A stretch of DNA of 64,000 nucleotides from Tectiglobus sp965215755 (GCA_965215755.1 OZ244119.1:3844001-3908000), one strand, 5' to 3'. Counted from the first letter of the stretch, positions 17,548 through 27,051 are shown. Notes: generated by a model from the letters alone, not told the origin. Program-made: numbers and translations.

Positions 17548-17735
17548 TTGGCAAGGGAGGGGAGGAAAACCGGGTCGAGAGGGAGGATGCGTCCCGGCAA
17601 TGGACTTTGAATGCCATAGCTCCCGACTGAAAGCTGTTACCTAGGGCACACTTTTCAGTTCCCCGCATTGGGACTTGGTCCAGATGAGTAACAATTACCC
17701 AAGGCGGGTCAGTCTTTACCACTTGCTGGTCAGGT
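17514..17735 (-). ncRNA. Candidate small RNA ending at an intrinsic terminator
   Basis: The minus strand upstream of the orphan terminator contains nested complementary segments: GACTGA (17714-17709) with TCAGTC (17630-17625), and inside them TGTTAC (17693-17688) with GTAACA (17640-17635). A small GGAC-CAA-GTCC hairpin lies within. This is compatible with a structured RNA of roughly 200 bases, but six-base helices can arise by chance. I recognise no known RNA family, and the 5' end is a guess. Confidence 0.25.
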
Positions 17736-17939
17736 AGGCGTACCCTGTCGTGATGAGTTGTAGATGATCGATTTGGTCCAATCCCACGGGATGGCGTTTC
17801 GATGCACTGCTGGGTTGCCGAACGGCACGCCGTTCACCGGAGATCAATGGATTTGTTTTAGCTTTGCGAAGGCTGCCGTTTAGTTTTGCCAGACAGGCGA
17901 GGGGCAGACAGTTCAGTTTTTGCGTAGCGGGGATCCGTC

Positions 17940-18734
17940 ATGTCACCGTCCGACACTTCAAGTCCGGCACTCGCCATCACACAACTTACCAAATCATTCG
18001 CCGATTTTCGCGCCGTTGACAGCCTCTCACTCCAAGTCCGGCGAGGAGAGTTCTATGCCCTTCTCGGTCCGAACGGTGCAGGCAAAACAACCACACTTCG
18101 AATGGTTGCTGGATTGTTGAAGCCCGACAGCGGGGCCATTTCGATCTGCGGGTTGGATACGCGTTCGGCGGCAACTGATGCTAAGCGAATTATGGCCTGG
18201 GTACCGGACGAGCCGATGGTCTACGACAAGCTCACGCCACTGGAATATCTTGAGTTCATTGCTGGTCTCTGGCGAATGGATGCGAATGCCGCCAAATTGC
18301 GGGCGACAATGCTGCTTGAGCAATTTGGCCTAGCAATGCACGCAGACGAGCGTTGTCAGGGCTTTTCAAAAGGGATGCGGCAGAAAGTGGCTCTATCTGG
18401 CGCGCTTTTGCATGAACCGCAGTTGATTATTCTGGACGAACCCTTGACCGGGCTTGATGCCGGGTCCGCGCGGCAGGTGAAATCAGTCTTGCGCGGGCTG
18501 GTTGCGAATGGCGTGACTGTGGTCATGACGACCCACATTCTTGAGGTAGCCGAACGTATGGCGGATCGCATCGGTGTGATCGCGCAGGGCCGTCTCTTGG
18601 CCGAGGGTGCGCTTGAAGAATTGCGAACAACAGCTGGTGCCGGTGGTGACACGTTGGAGGACATCTTCCTCGAGATCGTGGGGCAGAATACGGATGATCA
18701 CGCCATCGATGGCGGTGGAACGGTTGCAGCATGA
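17940..18734 (+). CDS. ABC transporter ATP-binding protein
   Basis: A 264-residue ABC ATPase. Motifs in order are Walker A GPNGAGKTT near residue 42, a Q-loop-region variant (AWVPDEPMVYDKLT), signature FSKGMRQKVALS near 143, Walker B LIILDEPLTGLD near 160 and the H-loop MTTHILE near 197. The glutamine of the usual Q-loop appears replaced by a PDE sequence. It resembles the ATPase of ABC-2 type exporters and overlaps the next gene by four bases (ATGA). The substrate is unknown. A GGGGA element precedes ATG 17940. Confidence 0.9.
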   Translation: MSPSDTSSPALAITQLTKSFADFRAVDSLSLQVRRGEFYALLGPNGAGKTTTLRMVAGLLKPDSGAISICGLDTRSAATDAKRIMAWVPDEPMVYDKLTPLEYLEFIAGLWRMDANAAKLRATMLLEQFGLAMHADERCQGFSKGMRQKVALSGALLHEPQLIILDEPLTGLDAGSARQVKSVLRGLVANGVTVVMTTHILEVAERMADRIGVIAQGRLLAEGALEELRTTAGAGGDTLEDIFLEIVGQNTDDHAIDGGGTVAA

Positions 18735-20266
18735 CACATATGGCGTCTCTGACATGGTTTGCCGGTCATGAGGTCCGATTGGCATGGCGGGATTGGTCTT
18801 GGCTGTTTGCGGGTGGGCGGCGCGCGCGGAATCTGACGATTGCGCTCGTCCTGCTTGTTCTGACAGTCGGCTTGCATGGTCTCGCCTACTTCGTTTTGAA
18901 GCCACACTTCGCCAGCGGCTTTGAGATATCAAAAGCGACGTTGCTGGCCCTCGCTGGAACGATCGTGCTGGCATTTACAATGATGTTGTCGCAGGCGCTT
19001 GAGATGGTCACCCGCGCCTTCTACACGCGGGATGATCTTGATCTGATACTGTCGTCACCCGCACCGGCCGGTCATATGTTTGCAGTCAGACTGCTGCTGC
19101 TTGCCGTTAGTAACGCGATGATGAGCGGGCTGTTTATGGCCCCCTTCATCAACGTCGCAATCGCCTTTGATGGCTGGCTATGGTTGGCTGGCTATGGCGT
19201 GGTTCTAGCGCTTGGAATGATTTCCACCGCGGGTGCGACACTGATCGTGCTCTGGCTGTTTGCCATGATTGGAGCGCGGCGGACACGGCTTGTGGCGCAG
19301 ATTACAGCTGCAGTCGTCAGTGCCTCGTTTTTGATTGGCGTTCAGGCTGTTGCAATTGTCGGCTTTGGAAGCTTATCGCGTTGGACGGTTTTCAGCTCCG
19401 AATGGCTGCAGAGCCAGCTACCGGCCACTTCTGCGGCTATCTGGTTGCCGTGCCTGGCCATTAAGGGAGATCCCGGAGCATTAGCGCTCGTTGTCGTCAC
19501 CGCCGTGATGCTCCTGGGGCTTGCAATGTACTATGGAAGCCTTCGCTTCAGCAGTCATGTTCTGGCGGCCGCCAGCATTGGAGATAGCCGGACACAAAAT
19601 AGGTCGCAGAAGCACCACTTTCGGATTCGGTCCTTATCGCTTTCGCTTATGGTCAAGGAGTGGCGACTGCTCGGCCGTGACCCCTGGTTGATTTCACAGA
19701 CACTCATGCAGGTGTTCTATCTCATTCCGCCGGGTCTTATGCTCTGGATTACCTACGGTGAGGATAACCCTTTGGCGGCGATTATTGCGCCGGTGGTGGT
19801 CATGGCAATCAGTCAACTCGCGGGTGGACTAGCTTGGCTCGCCATCTCCGGTGAGGACGCACCAGAGCTGATAAATACGGCTCCTATCCCAGCGCGCACG
19901 AGGATATTATCGAAAATCGGTGCTGTCCTCTTGCTGGTGCAGGCAATAGCCCTGCCATTCATTATAGCTATGGGAGTGTTATCGCTTGGTGGTGCTGTCG
20001 CGACGGCGATTGGCATATTGCTCGGTGCCTCATGTGCGATCGCGATTCAAATGATGTTCCACATTCCAACCAAACGGAGCATGTTTCGCCGGCGGCAAGT
20101 TGCTTCCAAGGCTTCGACATTTTGTGAGGCCTTCGCCTCTATCCTATGCGCAGCGACGGCAGGCACATTGGCTGCAGCCCAATTTGGGCTGACAGCTATC
20201 CCATTGATTTTTCTCGGGATCGTCATGGCCGTTGCGTGGTTGCTACGTCCTGCATCTGACGGCTGA
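18731..20266 (+). CDS. ABC-2 type transporter permease
   Basis: A 511-residue polytopic membrane protein with roughly ten to twelve predicted helices spread over the whole length, for example near residues 38-58, 68-92, 118-140, 150-180, 190-215, 338-360, 395-420 and 475-500. It is translationally coupled to the upstream ABC ATPase. A soluble segment near residues 265-310 (basic, QNRSQKHHFRIRSLSL) divides the two membrane halves. The pair probably forms an exporter, but nothing in sequence or context fixes the substrate. Confidence 0.82.
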   Translation: MTHMASLTWFAGHEVRLAWRDWSWLFAGGRRARNLTIALVLLVLTVGLHGLAYFVLKPHFASGFEISKATLLALAGTIVLAFTMMLSQALEMVTRAFYTRDDLDLILSSPAPAGHMFAVRLLLLAVSNAMMSGLFMAPFINVAIAFDGWLWLAGYGVVLALGMISTAGATLIVLWLFAMIGARRTRLVAQITAAVVSASFLIGVQAVAIVGFGSLSRWTVFSSEWLQSQLPATSAAIWLPCLAIKGDPGALALVVVTAVMLLGLAMYYGSLRFSSHVLAAASIGDSRTQNRSQKHHFRIRSLSLSLMVKEWRLLGRDPWLISQTLMQVFYLIPPGLMLWITYGEDNPLAAIIAPVVVMAISQLAGGLAWLAISGEDAPELINTAPIPARTRILSKIGAVLLLVQAIALPFIIAMGVLSLGGAVATAIGILLGASCAIAIQMMFHIPTKRSMFRRRQVASKASTFCEAFASILCAATAGTLAAAQFGLTAIPLIFLGIVMAVAWLLRPASDG

Positions 20267-20335
20267 CAACAACTGTGGTGACAGCCGCCGGCCCATGCCG
20301 GACCGGAGCAATTGTTGGGTCACGATCGGGCTAGG

Positions 20336-20713
20336 TTAGAACCGGTGTTTGATCGATCCACGGATGCGGAGATCGTCGGTGTCGCCTTCCGGCTCAACCT
20401 GCTGCTGAGGTGCTTTGTCTCCTCCATAGAGAAGCTCCAAGCCGAAGTCCATTTTTGGCAACACGCCAACTGTTCCGAGGCCAGGAATTGAAAGCTTTGT
20501 CCCCGAAGAACTTTCCGGAGTCGATTGCTCCGTGATATTCGCTCCCGGCAAAACTTCAGAGGCAGCTGTAGACGAAGTCGTACCTGCAGCTGGCGCACTC
20601 TGTGCCGTTGCGCTGCGACCGCCCACCTGCTCTTCCTGGAAGGCGTGACTGTGAACCGGAGCAAGCACCCCTACCAGCATGATGGCCCCCGCGACCCTAC
20701 TGATGTACCGCAT
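20336..20713 (-). CDS. Small secreted protein of unknown function
   Basis: A 125-residue protein with a clear N-terminal signal peptide (RYISRVAGAIMLVGVLAPVHSHA; cleavage near residue 24). The mature part is low complexity, rich in Ser, Thr, Ala, Gly and Gln, then ends in a more ordered segment (KMDFGLELLYGG...LRIRGSIKHRF). The final aromatic RF resembles the terminal strand of outer-membrane beta-barrel proteins, although the protein is too short for a barrel. It converges with the ABC permease gene. I recognise no family. Confidence 0.6.
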   Translation of the reverse strand: MRYISRVAGAIMLVGVLAPVHSHAFQEEQVGGRSATAQSAPAAGTTSSTAASEVLPGANITEQSTPESSSGTKLSIPGLGTVGVLPKMDFGLELLYGGDKAPQQQVEPEGDTDDLRIRGSIKHRF

Positions 20714-20960
20714 TATCTTTTACCTCAGATGGCTTTCTGACTAAGCCGCTGTAAAACTTTGAACTATTACCTAATGTTTCGGCAATCATGTTTCCACAGC
20801 ACTTAACATGGGATGAAGGTTTCCTTGGCAGGGTGTATCAGAATTGTCATGTTGCAAGGCAGCAACTGATACGAGACCCTGGGTATCGTTCTGTTGAGAT
20901 AAGAAATTAGCTGAAAATACCGCTATCGATGATCCTTCAATTGCCGATCATCATCAGACG
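20714..20960. other. Intergenic region between secreted-protein gene and porin terminator
   Basis: This is most of the 301-base gap and should hold the promoter of the minus-strand secreted-protein gene. No ORF, tRNA or conserved RNA element was recognised. Confidence 0.5.
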
Positions 20961-20984
20961 CAAGAAGGGCCCCACGTGGGGCCC
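20961..20984 (-). terminator. Intrinsic terminator of porin 1
   Basis: An 18-base perfect palindrome (GGGCCCCAC paired with GTGGGGCCC) lies 31 bases past the porin stop and is followed on the minus strand by TTCTTG. The stem is strong but the T-run is short. It terminates the minus-strand porin transcript. Confidence 0.7.
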
Positions 20985-21014
20985 TCCAAGTAAGTCTACC
21001 GATGAAAGAGTAGC

Positions 21015-22307
21015 TTAGAACCGGATGTTCATACCCATATTTACGTACTGGGTGTCATCTATACTGACAGCAGCTCCAAGGCCTGCGTTCACATCGCCAC
21101 TAAGTTGGCCGTAGCTGATGTAGAGCTGCATGGCGGCTGCATCGATGTCCTGCTGGAAACCGATTGACCAATGCTCGGTATCAGCGCTACCGCCTTCGAC
21201 GCCAGATACTGGGAGCCCCAGACCGGCGAGTGCTGTTGCATTACCGACGTAGCCCTCATCCGATTGGCCATACCCAACGGAAAATGTTGAGTTACCCAGC
21301 GAGTTGAGCTTCGTGACGATACCGGCACCCAGGAACCACTGCTGGTCCTTCGTGTCGCGAACAAATGCCGCTGTACCGTTGGCATTGGCTTGAGCATCAG
21401 CACCGTTCTCAGTCTCACTAGCCGCAAAGGCAATATAGATGCCTGTTGGAACGTGTGACACAGAGACAGAGCCAGAGACATACTCAGTATCGAAGCCTTG
21501 TGCGCCAACCGCGTTGGCGTAGCCGATTCCACCGGCAACACGGAACTGCCCGAATTCATTAACATAGCGCAATGCTACATCGTAGAAGTCGTCGTCGCCC
21601 CAGGCTGCTGATGCCTGGAAACCAGCGATGGTCGGTGATACGTACTTCACTAGGTTGCGTCGGGCACCGTCAGCAACGTTACCCGTACCTAAGGCACCCC
21701 AATTGGTGTGGTATGTGCCATTGCTCAACTTGAAGCGCAGGTTGCTAACCATAGTGGAGCTTGAAGCACTGACGTCAGCTGTACATCCCAGACAAATTGA
21801 CCGGATACCGTCAGTCGCATCAGACTGATGACCGACAGAGATTGTGCCGAGCTGTTTTGACGTGATGAAGACAAAACTCTGACGAACCAGAACATCATCA
21901 GCGACCGCTGTACTGCTGCCAAGTGATGGGTCAGCGGCTTGGCTCGTATTATTTATGCCTCTGAGGCCAAATTCCATACGGAACCCTGCAGAGACATCAC
22001 TGTTGATGGTAGCCGCGCCGTTGAAGCGGAAGCGCGTGACGCGGTTATCATCCGATCCAACATAGGTATTCGATTCATGGCCATCATCCCAGTAGACGAT
22101 ATGCTGTGAAACGTTACCTGAAATCGTCAAGGAAACGCGGCGGTTGCCCTTACGAACGGTTGTTGCTTCGAGTTCAGCAACGCGCTCCTCCAGGTCAGCA
22201 CAGCAGTTTCCGCCGAGGTCGGCGGCCATTGCTGCAGTTGAAGACATTGCGCCCGCCGCAGCCAAAATGGCCAAACGGCTAACGGTCTTTTGTAGTCCCC
22301 CAATCAT
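21015..22307 (-). CDS. Porin, Rhizobiales type (copy 1)
   Basis: A 430-residue outer-membrane porin. The signal peptide ends at AAMAADLGG. The mature N-terminus carries the family hallmark DLGGNCCADLEERVAELEATT, a Cys-Cys pair and short coiled coil, followed by alternating beta strands from RRVSLTISGNVSQHIVYWD. It ends in an aromatic residue (NMGMNIRF), the usual BAM recognition signal. A conserved SICLGCTADVSASS insertion probably forms an external or constriction loop with a disulphide. ATG 22307 is chosen for the signal peptide and an upstream GGAG; the open frame extends 34 codons further. The paralogue at 22969-24288 lies upstream in the same direction. Confidence 0.93.
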   Translation of the reverse strand: MIGGLQKTVSRLAILAAAGAMSSTAAMAADLGGNCCADLEERVAELEATTVRKGNRRVSLTISGNVSQHIVYWDDGHESNTYVGSDDNRVTRFRFNGAATINSDVSAGFRMEFGLRGINNTSQAADPSLGSSTAVADDVLVRQSFVFITSKQLGTISVGHQSDATDGIRSICLGCTADVSASSSTMVSNLRFKLSNGTYHTNWGALGTGNVADGARRNLVKYVSPTIAGFQASAAWGDDDFYDVALRYVNEFGQFRVAGGIGYANAVGAQGFDTEYVSGSVSVSHVPTGIYIAFAASETENGADAQANANGTAAFVRDTKDQQWFLGAGIVTKLNSLGNSTFSVGYGQSDEGYVGNATALAGLGLPVSGVEGGSADTEHWSIGFQQDIDAAAMQLYISYGQLSGDVNAGLGAAVSIDDTQYVNMGMNIRF

Positions 22308-22910
22308 GGTATTCTCCACATCTGTGGTTGGTGTTGTGCAGAAAGCATCACGCGCTGCCCGGCGACAGCCCGTGCCCAGACCAAACTGCACGCACGCGCG
22401 TGAGCGCACGCGGCTCGGACTGGACGCGAATTACAACTCTCAACTGACGCGGAAACTATGAGTGCGGCTCAAACTTACGCCGGGCTTGCTCCCTGCGGTG
22501 CATTGGAGGGCCTATACTGGACCTTCCCCTACACGATGCGACCCTATCGGGTTGCCGCACGACTCATTCGATGACTCGATAAATAAGTGAGACCACTGCT
22601 GGTGGCAAACATTGTGTGAGAGTTTCCTCTCCCAATTCAGGCTTTGTGTGTCTGAATCACAACGCGTGGCGTTGGTGCCACGCGGTGGCGCTCGGTCCAA
22701 TAGATTGTGATCTGGTGTTCCATGGGAGCCAATTTCATTGGCCTTGCAGGTTTGAAGTGTGGGATTGTGAGAACTGCTGGTCGTTCTGAAATGCCAGTCG
22801 TACTGGTCAATGTGTCTTGCAGCGTAAGCAAGAGCTGAGACTGTTGAGTGCGGGTTCCATTAATCTGGGTCCGGTTGATTGGAGCCAACAGTCGCTCGTT
22901 GCACTCAATA
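22308..22910. other. Long intergenic region between the two porins
   Basis: This holds the promoter and leader of porin 1 and the tail of porin 2. Small inverted repeats are present (for example GTGGCG-TTG-GTGCCAC region near 22665), but no ORF with coding character, tRNA or known riboswitch. The length is more than expected for a simple leader and is compatible with a regulated 5' UTR or a small RNA. Confidence 0.5.
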
Positions 22911-22940
22911 AAAATGAAAAGGGGCCCAAGGGGCCCCTTT
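22911..22940 (-). terminator. Intrinsic terminator of porin 2
   Basis: AAAGGGGCCC pairs with GGGCCCCTTT around an AAG loop, and the minus strand continues with TTTTCATTTTTA. This is a clear Rho-independent terminator 29 bases after the porin 2 stop, insulating it from porin 1. Confidence 0.85.
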
Positions 22941-22968
22941 CCGAGTCTAACCAAATCTAAACCTGAGA

Positions 22969-24288
22969 TTAGAAGTTAATTCTCATGCCAGCCTGGACAT
23001 ACTGGGTGTCGTCAAGGGATACCTTGTTCCCAGCTGGTGCGATTAGGTCGCCGCTCATGAGGCCATAGCTCATGTAGAGTTCCATTGCTGCAGCATCAAT
23101 CGCCTGCTGTACGCCAACAGTGAAGCTCTCTGTCTCGGCACCTGCCCACGCCACAGTCGAAGCTGGAAGACCGTTAGCTGTGCAGTTGTTGGTCGTGCCA
23201 CCGGATTGTGCTGTCGTACATCCAACAAATCCTTCGTCGGATTGGCCGTATCCAAACGCAAGTGTCGTGTTACCCAAGGAATTCAGCTTGGTCACAATAC
23301 CTGCACCAACCCACCATTGCGTGTCGGTCGTATCGCGTACTGCACCGCCAGCATTGGCTGCCAGATCTGCACCATTCTCGGTTTCACTCGCAGCGAACGC
23401 CACGTACAGTCCGGTCGGAACATGTGCGACGGAGACCGAACCAGATACGTACTCTGATTCTCTAGCGTTGGTGACAATCGTTGACGATCCGTTGCCCGTG
23501 CTATGGGCATAGCCGATGCCGCCAGCGACGCGGAATGCACCGAACTCTTGGGCATAACGAAGCGCTACGTCATACTCATCGTCCTGTCCCCATGACGCGG
23601 ACACCGAGAAACCGGCAATTGATGGTGAGATGTAATGCACCAGATTACCGCGTCCACCATCAGCAACGTTTGCAGTTCCGAGTGAGCCCCAGGTTGGACC
23701 TGCAGTGCCGTTGACCTTGGCGTTAAGTGTGCCAGCCGTGGTCCCTGTGCTAGATGCACTCACGTCAGCAGTACAGCCCAAACAGATCGAACGGATGCCG
23801 TCTGTTGCATCAGACTGATGACCGATTCTGATCGTACCCCAGGTTCTTGAGGTAATCGAAACAAACGCATCGCTTACAAACGGCGCCTGATCGGTCGCAG
23901 GTGGTGTATTCTGGTCTGCACTCGTGTCAGTGGCTTTACCCACGCGAACACGCATCATGAAGCCAGCAGACCAGTCCGAGTTAATGCTAGCGTTACCGCG
24001 GAACGCGAAGCGTGAAGTTCGATTGTCATCTGAGCCGACATAGGCGTTCGACTCGTGACCATCGTCCCACCAGACTACATGTTGTGAGATGTTGCCGGTA
24101 ACGGTCAGACTAACCCGACGGTTACCTTTGCGAGCGGTTGTTGCTTCAAGTTCAGCAACGCGCTCTTCGAGATCTGCGCAACAGTTGCCGCCTAAGTCGG
24201 CTGCTTGTGCTGCTACTCCACCCGAGAGAAGACCAGCTGCCGCTACCATTGCGACACGGCTGGATGACCTAAACAGTCCCCCGATCAT
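22969..24288 (-). CDS. Porin, Rhizobiales type (copy 2)
   Basis: A 439-residue paralogue of the porin at 21015-22307. The signal peptide ends at AAQAADLGG, and the DLGGNCCADLEERVAELEATT start, the WWDDGHESNAYVGSDDNR segment and the SICLGCTADVSASS loop are nearly identical to copy 1. The middle differs in loops; one extra loop contains a Cys pair (VGCTTAQSGG...NNCTANG) absent from copy 1. It ends in MRINF. ATG 24288 is preferred for a GGAG element upstream. Each copy has its own terminator, which suggests independent expression. Confidence 0.93.
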   Translation of the reverse strand: MIGGLFRSSSRVAMVAAAGLLSGGVAAQAADLGGNCCADLEERVAELEATTARKGNRRVSLTVTGNISQHVVWWDDGHESNAYVGSDDNRTSRFAFRGNASINSDWSAGFMMRVRVGKATDTSADQNTPPATDQAPFVSDAFVSITSRTWGTIRIGHQSDATDGIRSICLGCTADVSASSTGTTAGTLNAKVNGTAGPTWGSLGTANVADGGRGNLVHYISPSIAGFSVSASWGQDDEYDVALRYAQEFGAFRVAGGIGYAHSTGNGSSTIVTNARESEYVSGSVSVAHVPTGLYVAFAASETENGADLAANAGGAVRDTTDTQWWVGAGIVTKLNSLGNTTLAFGYGQSDEGFVGCTTAQSGGTTNNCTANGLPASTVAWAGAETESFTVGVQQAIDAAAMELYMSYGLMSGDLIAPAGNKVSLDDTQYVQAGMRINF

Positions 24289-24785
24289 ACTTTCACTCCA
24301 TTGACTAAACGCCACAGGACCCTACCCAGCCCCGAAAGCTGAGAACTCAAAAAACTCAAACTCACTACCAAACACTACGGTTACTCGTTTGAGCATGGTT
24401 TCCAGCGCGAAGCTGGGGCTCGACCGATCCGAAGTCCTTAGCGACTGCTGCCGACTTCTACGACCTTGCTGATGATAGCTGTAGCCGATCTCTTTTCCGG
24501 GTATCAACCAGTATCGCGCACTGATCCCCACATGATCGACCCGATGTGGCTGGCTTGCAACGGGTTGGCAGATGCATGGCTTCTGCGACTTCTGTTTTCG
24601 TGGTCACGAAATGGCAGGATTGTGTCTGGTTCTGCCAGATTTGATTTGAGCAAACTGAAGCGCAGGCGTTGTAGTTCGCGGCGGAATTTCAATATATTAT
24701 CGGGTGATTGTGGTGATCTCCGTGGTCGTCTGTTGACCGCTACAGCACACTTAGGCTGATCATTAGAATAACACGGCAAGTCAGT
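24289..24785. other. Divergent intergenic region: porin 2 and FAD monooxygenase
   Basis: A 497-base gap between divergently transcribed genes, expected to hold both promoters. TTGACC at 24733-24738 could be a -35 box for the plus-strand gene with a poor -10 about 17 bases later; this is weak. No RNA gene or ORF with coding character was recognised. Confidence 0.45.
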
Positions 24786-25991
24786 ATGAAACATGCGTTT
24801 GACTTCGATGTTGTGGTCGTTGGGGCTGGTGCGACAGGCCTATTGGCGGCGCTTGGGGCGTCGCGTTTGGGGTTGCGGACGGCCGTGTGTGGCGGCGATG
24901 CATCAGTTCAGCCGCCGCCCGTCAAATCGCGCACGGCGGCGCTATTGGCTCCAACCGTTCGTGTTCTTGATGAGATGGGTGTCTGGGAACAGATGCGCAC
25001 GTCGGCGACGGCGATCCACGGTATCCGCATCGTTGATGATATGGGGCGATGGCCGCGTGCGCCCGAAGTTCTTTTTCGAGCAAGCGAACTCGGCGAAGAC
25101 GCGCTGGGGTGGAATATTGCCAACTGGGATATCTCAGCCGCGTTGCTGGAACAGCTCACGGCCGAGGGACAGTGTTCCTTTGTTGCGAGTGGAGATGTTG
25201 TTGATCTGACCTTGCAGGATGAGGTGGCCATTGTTCACATGGAGGATGGCCGAAATATCCAAGTGAGGCTGGTGATTGGTGCAGATGGTCGTGGCTCGAT
25301 CTGTCGAGGAGCAAGTGGTGTCACAGTTTCACGCCGGGACCTGGATCAAGTGGCAATTACTGCCATTCTCCGCCATAGCCGCTCTCATAATCATATCTCG
25401 ACCGAGTTTCATCGACCTGCAGGGCCGTTTACAACTGTGCCAGTGGCGAAAAACGAGAGCAGTCTGGTATGGGTGGAAAAAGCTGACTTTGCGAAAGGTC
25501 TGCTCGCCGAAGACCAGGTTGGCGGGGTGGCTCCACTGATCGAGGAACGACTGCAAGGACTGCTCGGTTCGATCACGTCAGTTGCAGGACTACAGATGTT
25601 TCCACTGTCGTTTCTGTCTACGGATCGGATGCACGGGCAGCGGGTCGTACTTGTCGGTGAGGCCGCGCATGTTTTTCCACCTATTGGTGCGCAAGGTCTC
25701 AATCTTGGTTTTCGTGATGTTGCAGGCCTCCTCCACCTTCTTAAAACTCACAGTGGCGGACCGGACGCGGTTGGCTGTCCTGGTATGCTGAAGGCCTATG
25801 AAGAGATGCGCCGAGGCGATGTCCAATCGCGACACCAGGGTGTCAACTTCTTGAATAACATGTTGATTTCATCGATTGCTCCGACCCATCTCGCGCGCGG
25901 TGCTGCACTACACGTGCTCAATCACAGTCCTTTTCTGAAACGGCAGGTGATGCGGCTCGGGATGGGTGGTGACGGGATACCCGCTGGTTAG
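24786..25991 (+). CDS. UbiH/Coq6-like FAD-dependent monooxygenase
   Basis: A 401-residue flavin monooxygenase. The N-terminal dinucleotide motif is VVVVGAGATGLLAALGAS near residue 8. A second FAD motif, LVIGADGRGS, lies near residue 163, and the C-terminal GEAAHVFPPIGAQGLNLGFRD near residue 290 is the signature of UbiH/UbiF/Coq6 hydroxylases. The family hydroxylates the benzoquinol ring in ubiquinone synthesis. No other ubi gene is adjacent, so which position it modifies cannot be stated. The next gene on the strand begins about 125 bases downstream and may be in a separate transcript. Confidence 0.88.
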   Translation: MKHAFDFDVVVVGAGATGLLAALGASRLGLRTAVCGGDASVQPPPVKSRTAALLAPTVRVLDEMGVWEQMRTSATAIHGIRIVDDMGRWPRAPEVLFRASELGEDALGWNIANWDISAALLEQLTAEGQCSFVASGDVVDLTLQDEVAIVHMEDGRNIQVRLVIGADGRGSICRGASGVTVSRRDLDQVAITAILRHSRSHNHISTEFHRPAGPFTTVPVAKNESSLVWVEKADFAKGLLAEDQVGGVAPLIEERLQGLLGSITSVAGLQMFPLSFLSTDRMHGQRVVLVGEAAHVFPPIGAQGLNLGFRDVAGLLHLLKTHSGGPDAVGCPGMLKAYEEMRRGDVQSRHQGVNFLNNMLISSIAPTHLARGAALHVLNHSPFLKRQVMRLGMGGDGIPAG

Positions 25992-26118
25992 GTGCAGGCT
26001 TGACGATCGATTGTGGTGTTGCTTTGGCGTCTTGACCGAGACTTGTCGCCATTGCATCCCTAAATTTCGGCTTAGTCTGGGATTTTGATGAATTCTGAAA
26101 AGATAATCTGGAGTAGTG

Positions 26119-27051
26119 ATGGCCGCGGTCAACAAGGTTGGTCGATTGGATTTGAGGGATATTCAGTTTCGGCTTGAATACCTTGGGTTGCGACTTGTGG
26201 TTGGGATCGTCCGGTCGTTTGGCTTGAAGCGCAGCGTGGCGATATCGGCGGCTGCCTGGCGTCGACTAGCGCCAATACTTGCCAAGAAGCGCCATCAAAG
26301 AGCGCTGGCCAATCTCGCCATTGCCTTTCCAGAAGCGAGCGATACCGAACGCCTGCGGATTGCAATGGCGCACTGGGAAAATCTTGGGCGGGTTATGGCG
26401 GAGACGATGCAGCTGGACCGGATTCTTGCGGAACCGGATCGCGTTGAAGTGGAAAATGCCCACGTCTTCGAGCGTTACATCAACAAGTTCGGGCCAATCG
26501 TTGGTGTGTCGCTCCACATGGGCAACTGGGAATTGGCGAGCTGGCCGATGACGCTCGGTGGCAAGAAGCCAGGTGCCGTCTACAGATCTGTCAACAACCC
26601 TTATGTCGATCGATATCTCCGAGATCAGCGCGCCGACATTTACCCGGGCGGACTGTTCGGACGTGGCAAGGTTGAAGGAAATCACGGGGACAATCAGCGG
26701 ACCGCGCGTCTCATCACGGATTTTGTGCGGCGTGGGGGACAATTGGGAATGGTGTGCGATTTGTATGATCGCACAGGTATTCCGGTGCCATTCTTTGGTC
26801 AGGATGCGAAAACCCAGGCGATTGGCGCGATGATAGCGCGCCGGGTCGGTGCACGGGTGTGGATGGCAAGGTGCGTCCGATTGGGTGATGAGAGCCGGTT
26901 CCGTATTCGCTTGCAGGAATTGCGTGTCCCTCGGTCGTCCAATCAATCTGCCGATGTGCGCGAGATGATGGCTGAGATGCAGGCCCAATTTGAAGCCTGG
27001 GTTCGGGAGAATCCTGAGCAATGGATGTGGTCAAACCGTCGCTGGAGTTAA
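26119..27051 (+). CDS. Lysophospholipid/lipid A acyltransferase (LpxL/HtrB family)
   Basis: A 310-residue LpxL-like acyltransferase that should transfer an acyl chain onto lipid A or a related lipid at the inner membrane. The catalytic HX4E motif is SLHMGNWELA near residue 134. A later conserved region has MVCDLYDRTGIPVPFFG near 211. The N-terminal hydrophobic stretch (RLVVGIVRSFGL) is shorter than the usual anchor. ATG 26119 with GGAG five bases upstream is preferred over GTG 26116. The downstream malyl-CoA lyase-like gene starts after its stop. Confidence 0.87.
   Translation: MAAVNKVGRLDLRDIQFRLEYLGLRLVVGIVRSFGLKRSVAISAAAWRRLAPILAKKRHQRALANLAIAFPEASDTERLRIAMAHWENLGRVMAETMQLDRILAEPDRVEVENAHVFERYINKFGPIVGVSLHMGNWELASWPMTLGGKKPGAVYRSVNNPYVDRYLRDQRADIYPGGLFGRGKVEGNHGDNQRTARLITDFVRRGGQLGMVCDLYDRTGIPVPFFGQDAKTQAIGAMIARRVGARVWMARCVRLGDESRFRIRLQELRVPRSSNQSADVREMMAEMQAQFEAWVRENPEQWMWSNRRWS

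Larger units (their letters stand above)
17371..17939. other. 569-base intergenic region after tRNA-Ser
   Basis: No convincing protein gene. It contains a minus-strand intrinsic terminator (17514-17547) preceded by sequence with nested complementary segments that may encode a small RNA. The 64-codon minus-strand frame at 17528-17722 has its stop inside the terminator stem and no family signal. The last 40 bases hold the ribosome-binding region (GGGGA) of the ABC ATPase gene. Confidence 0.6.

Noticed and set aside
17528..17722. A 64-codon minus-strand ORF after the tRNA
   Set aside because: Its stop lies inside the intrinsic terminator stem and it has no recognisable family or ribosome-binding site.
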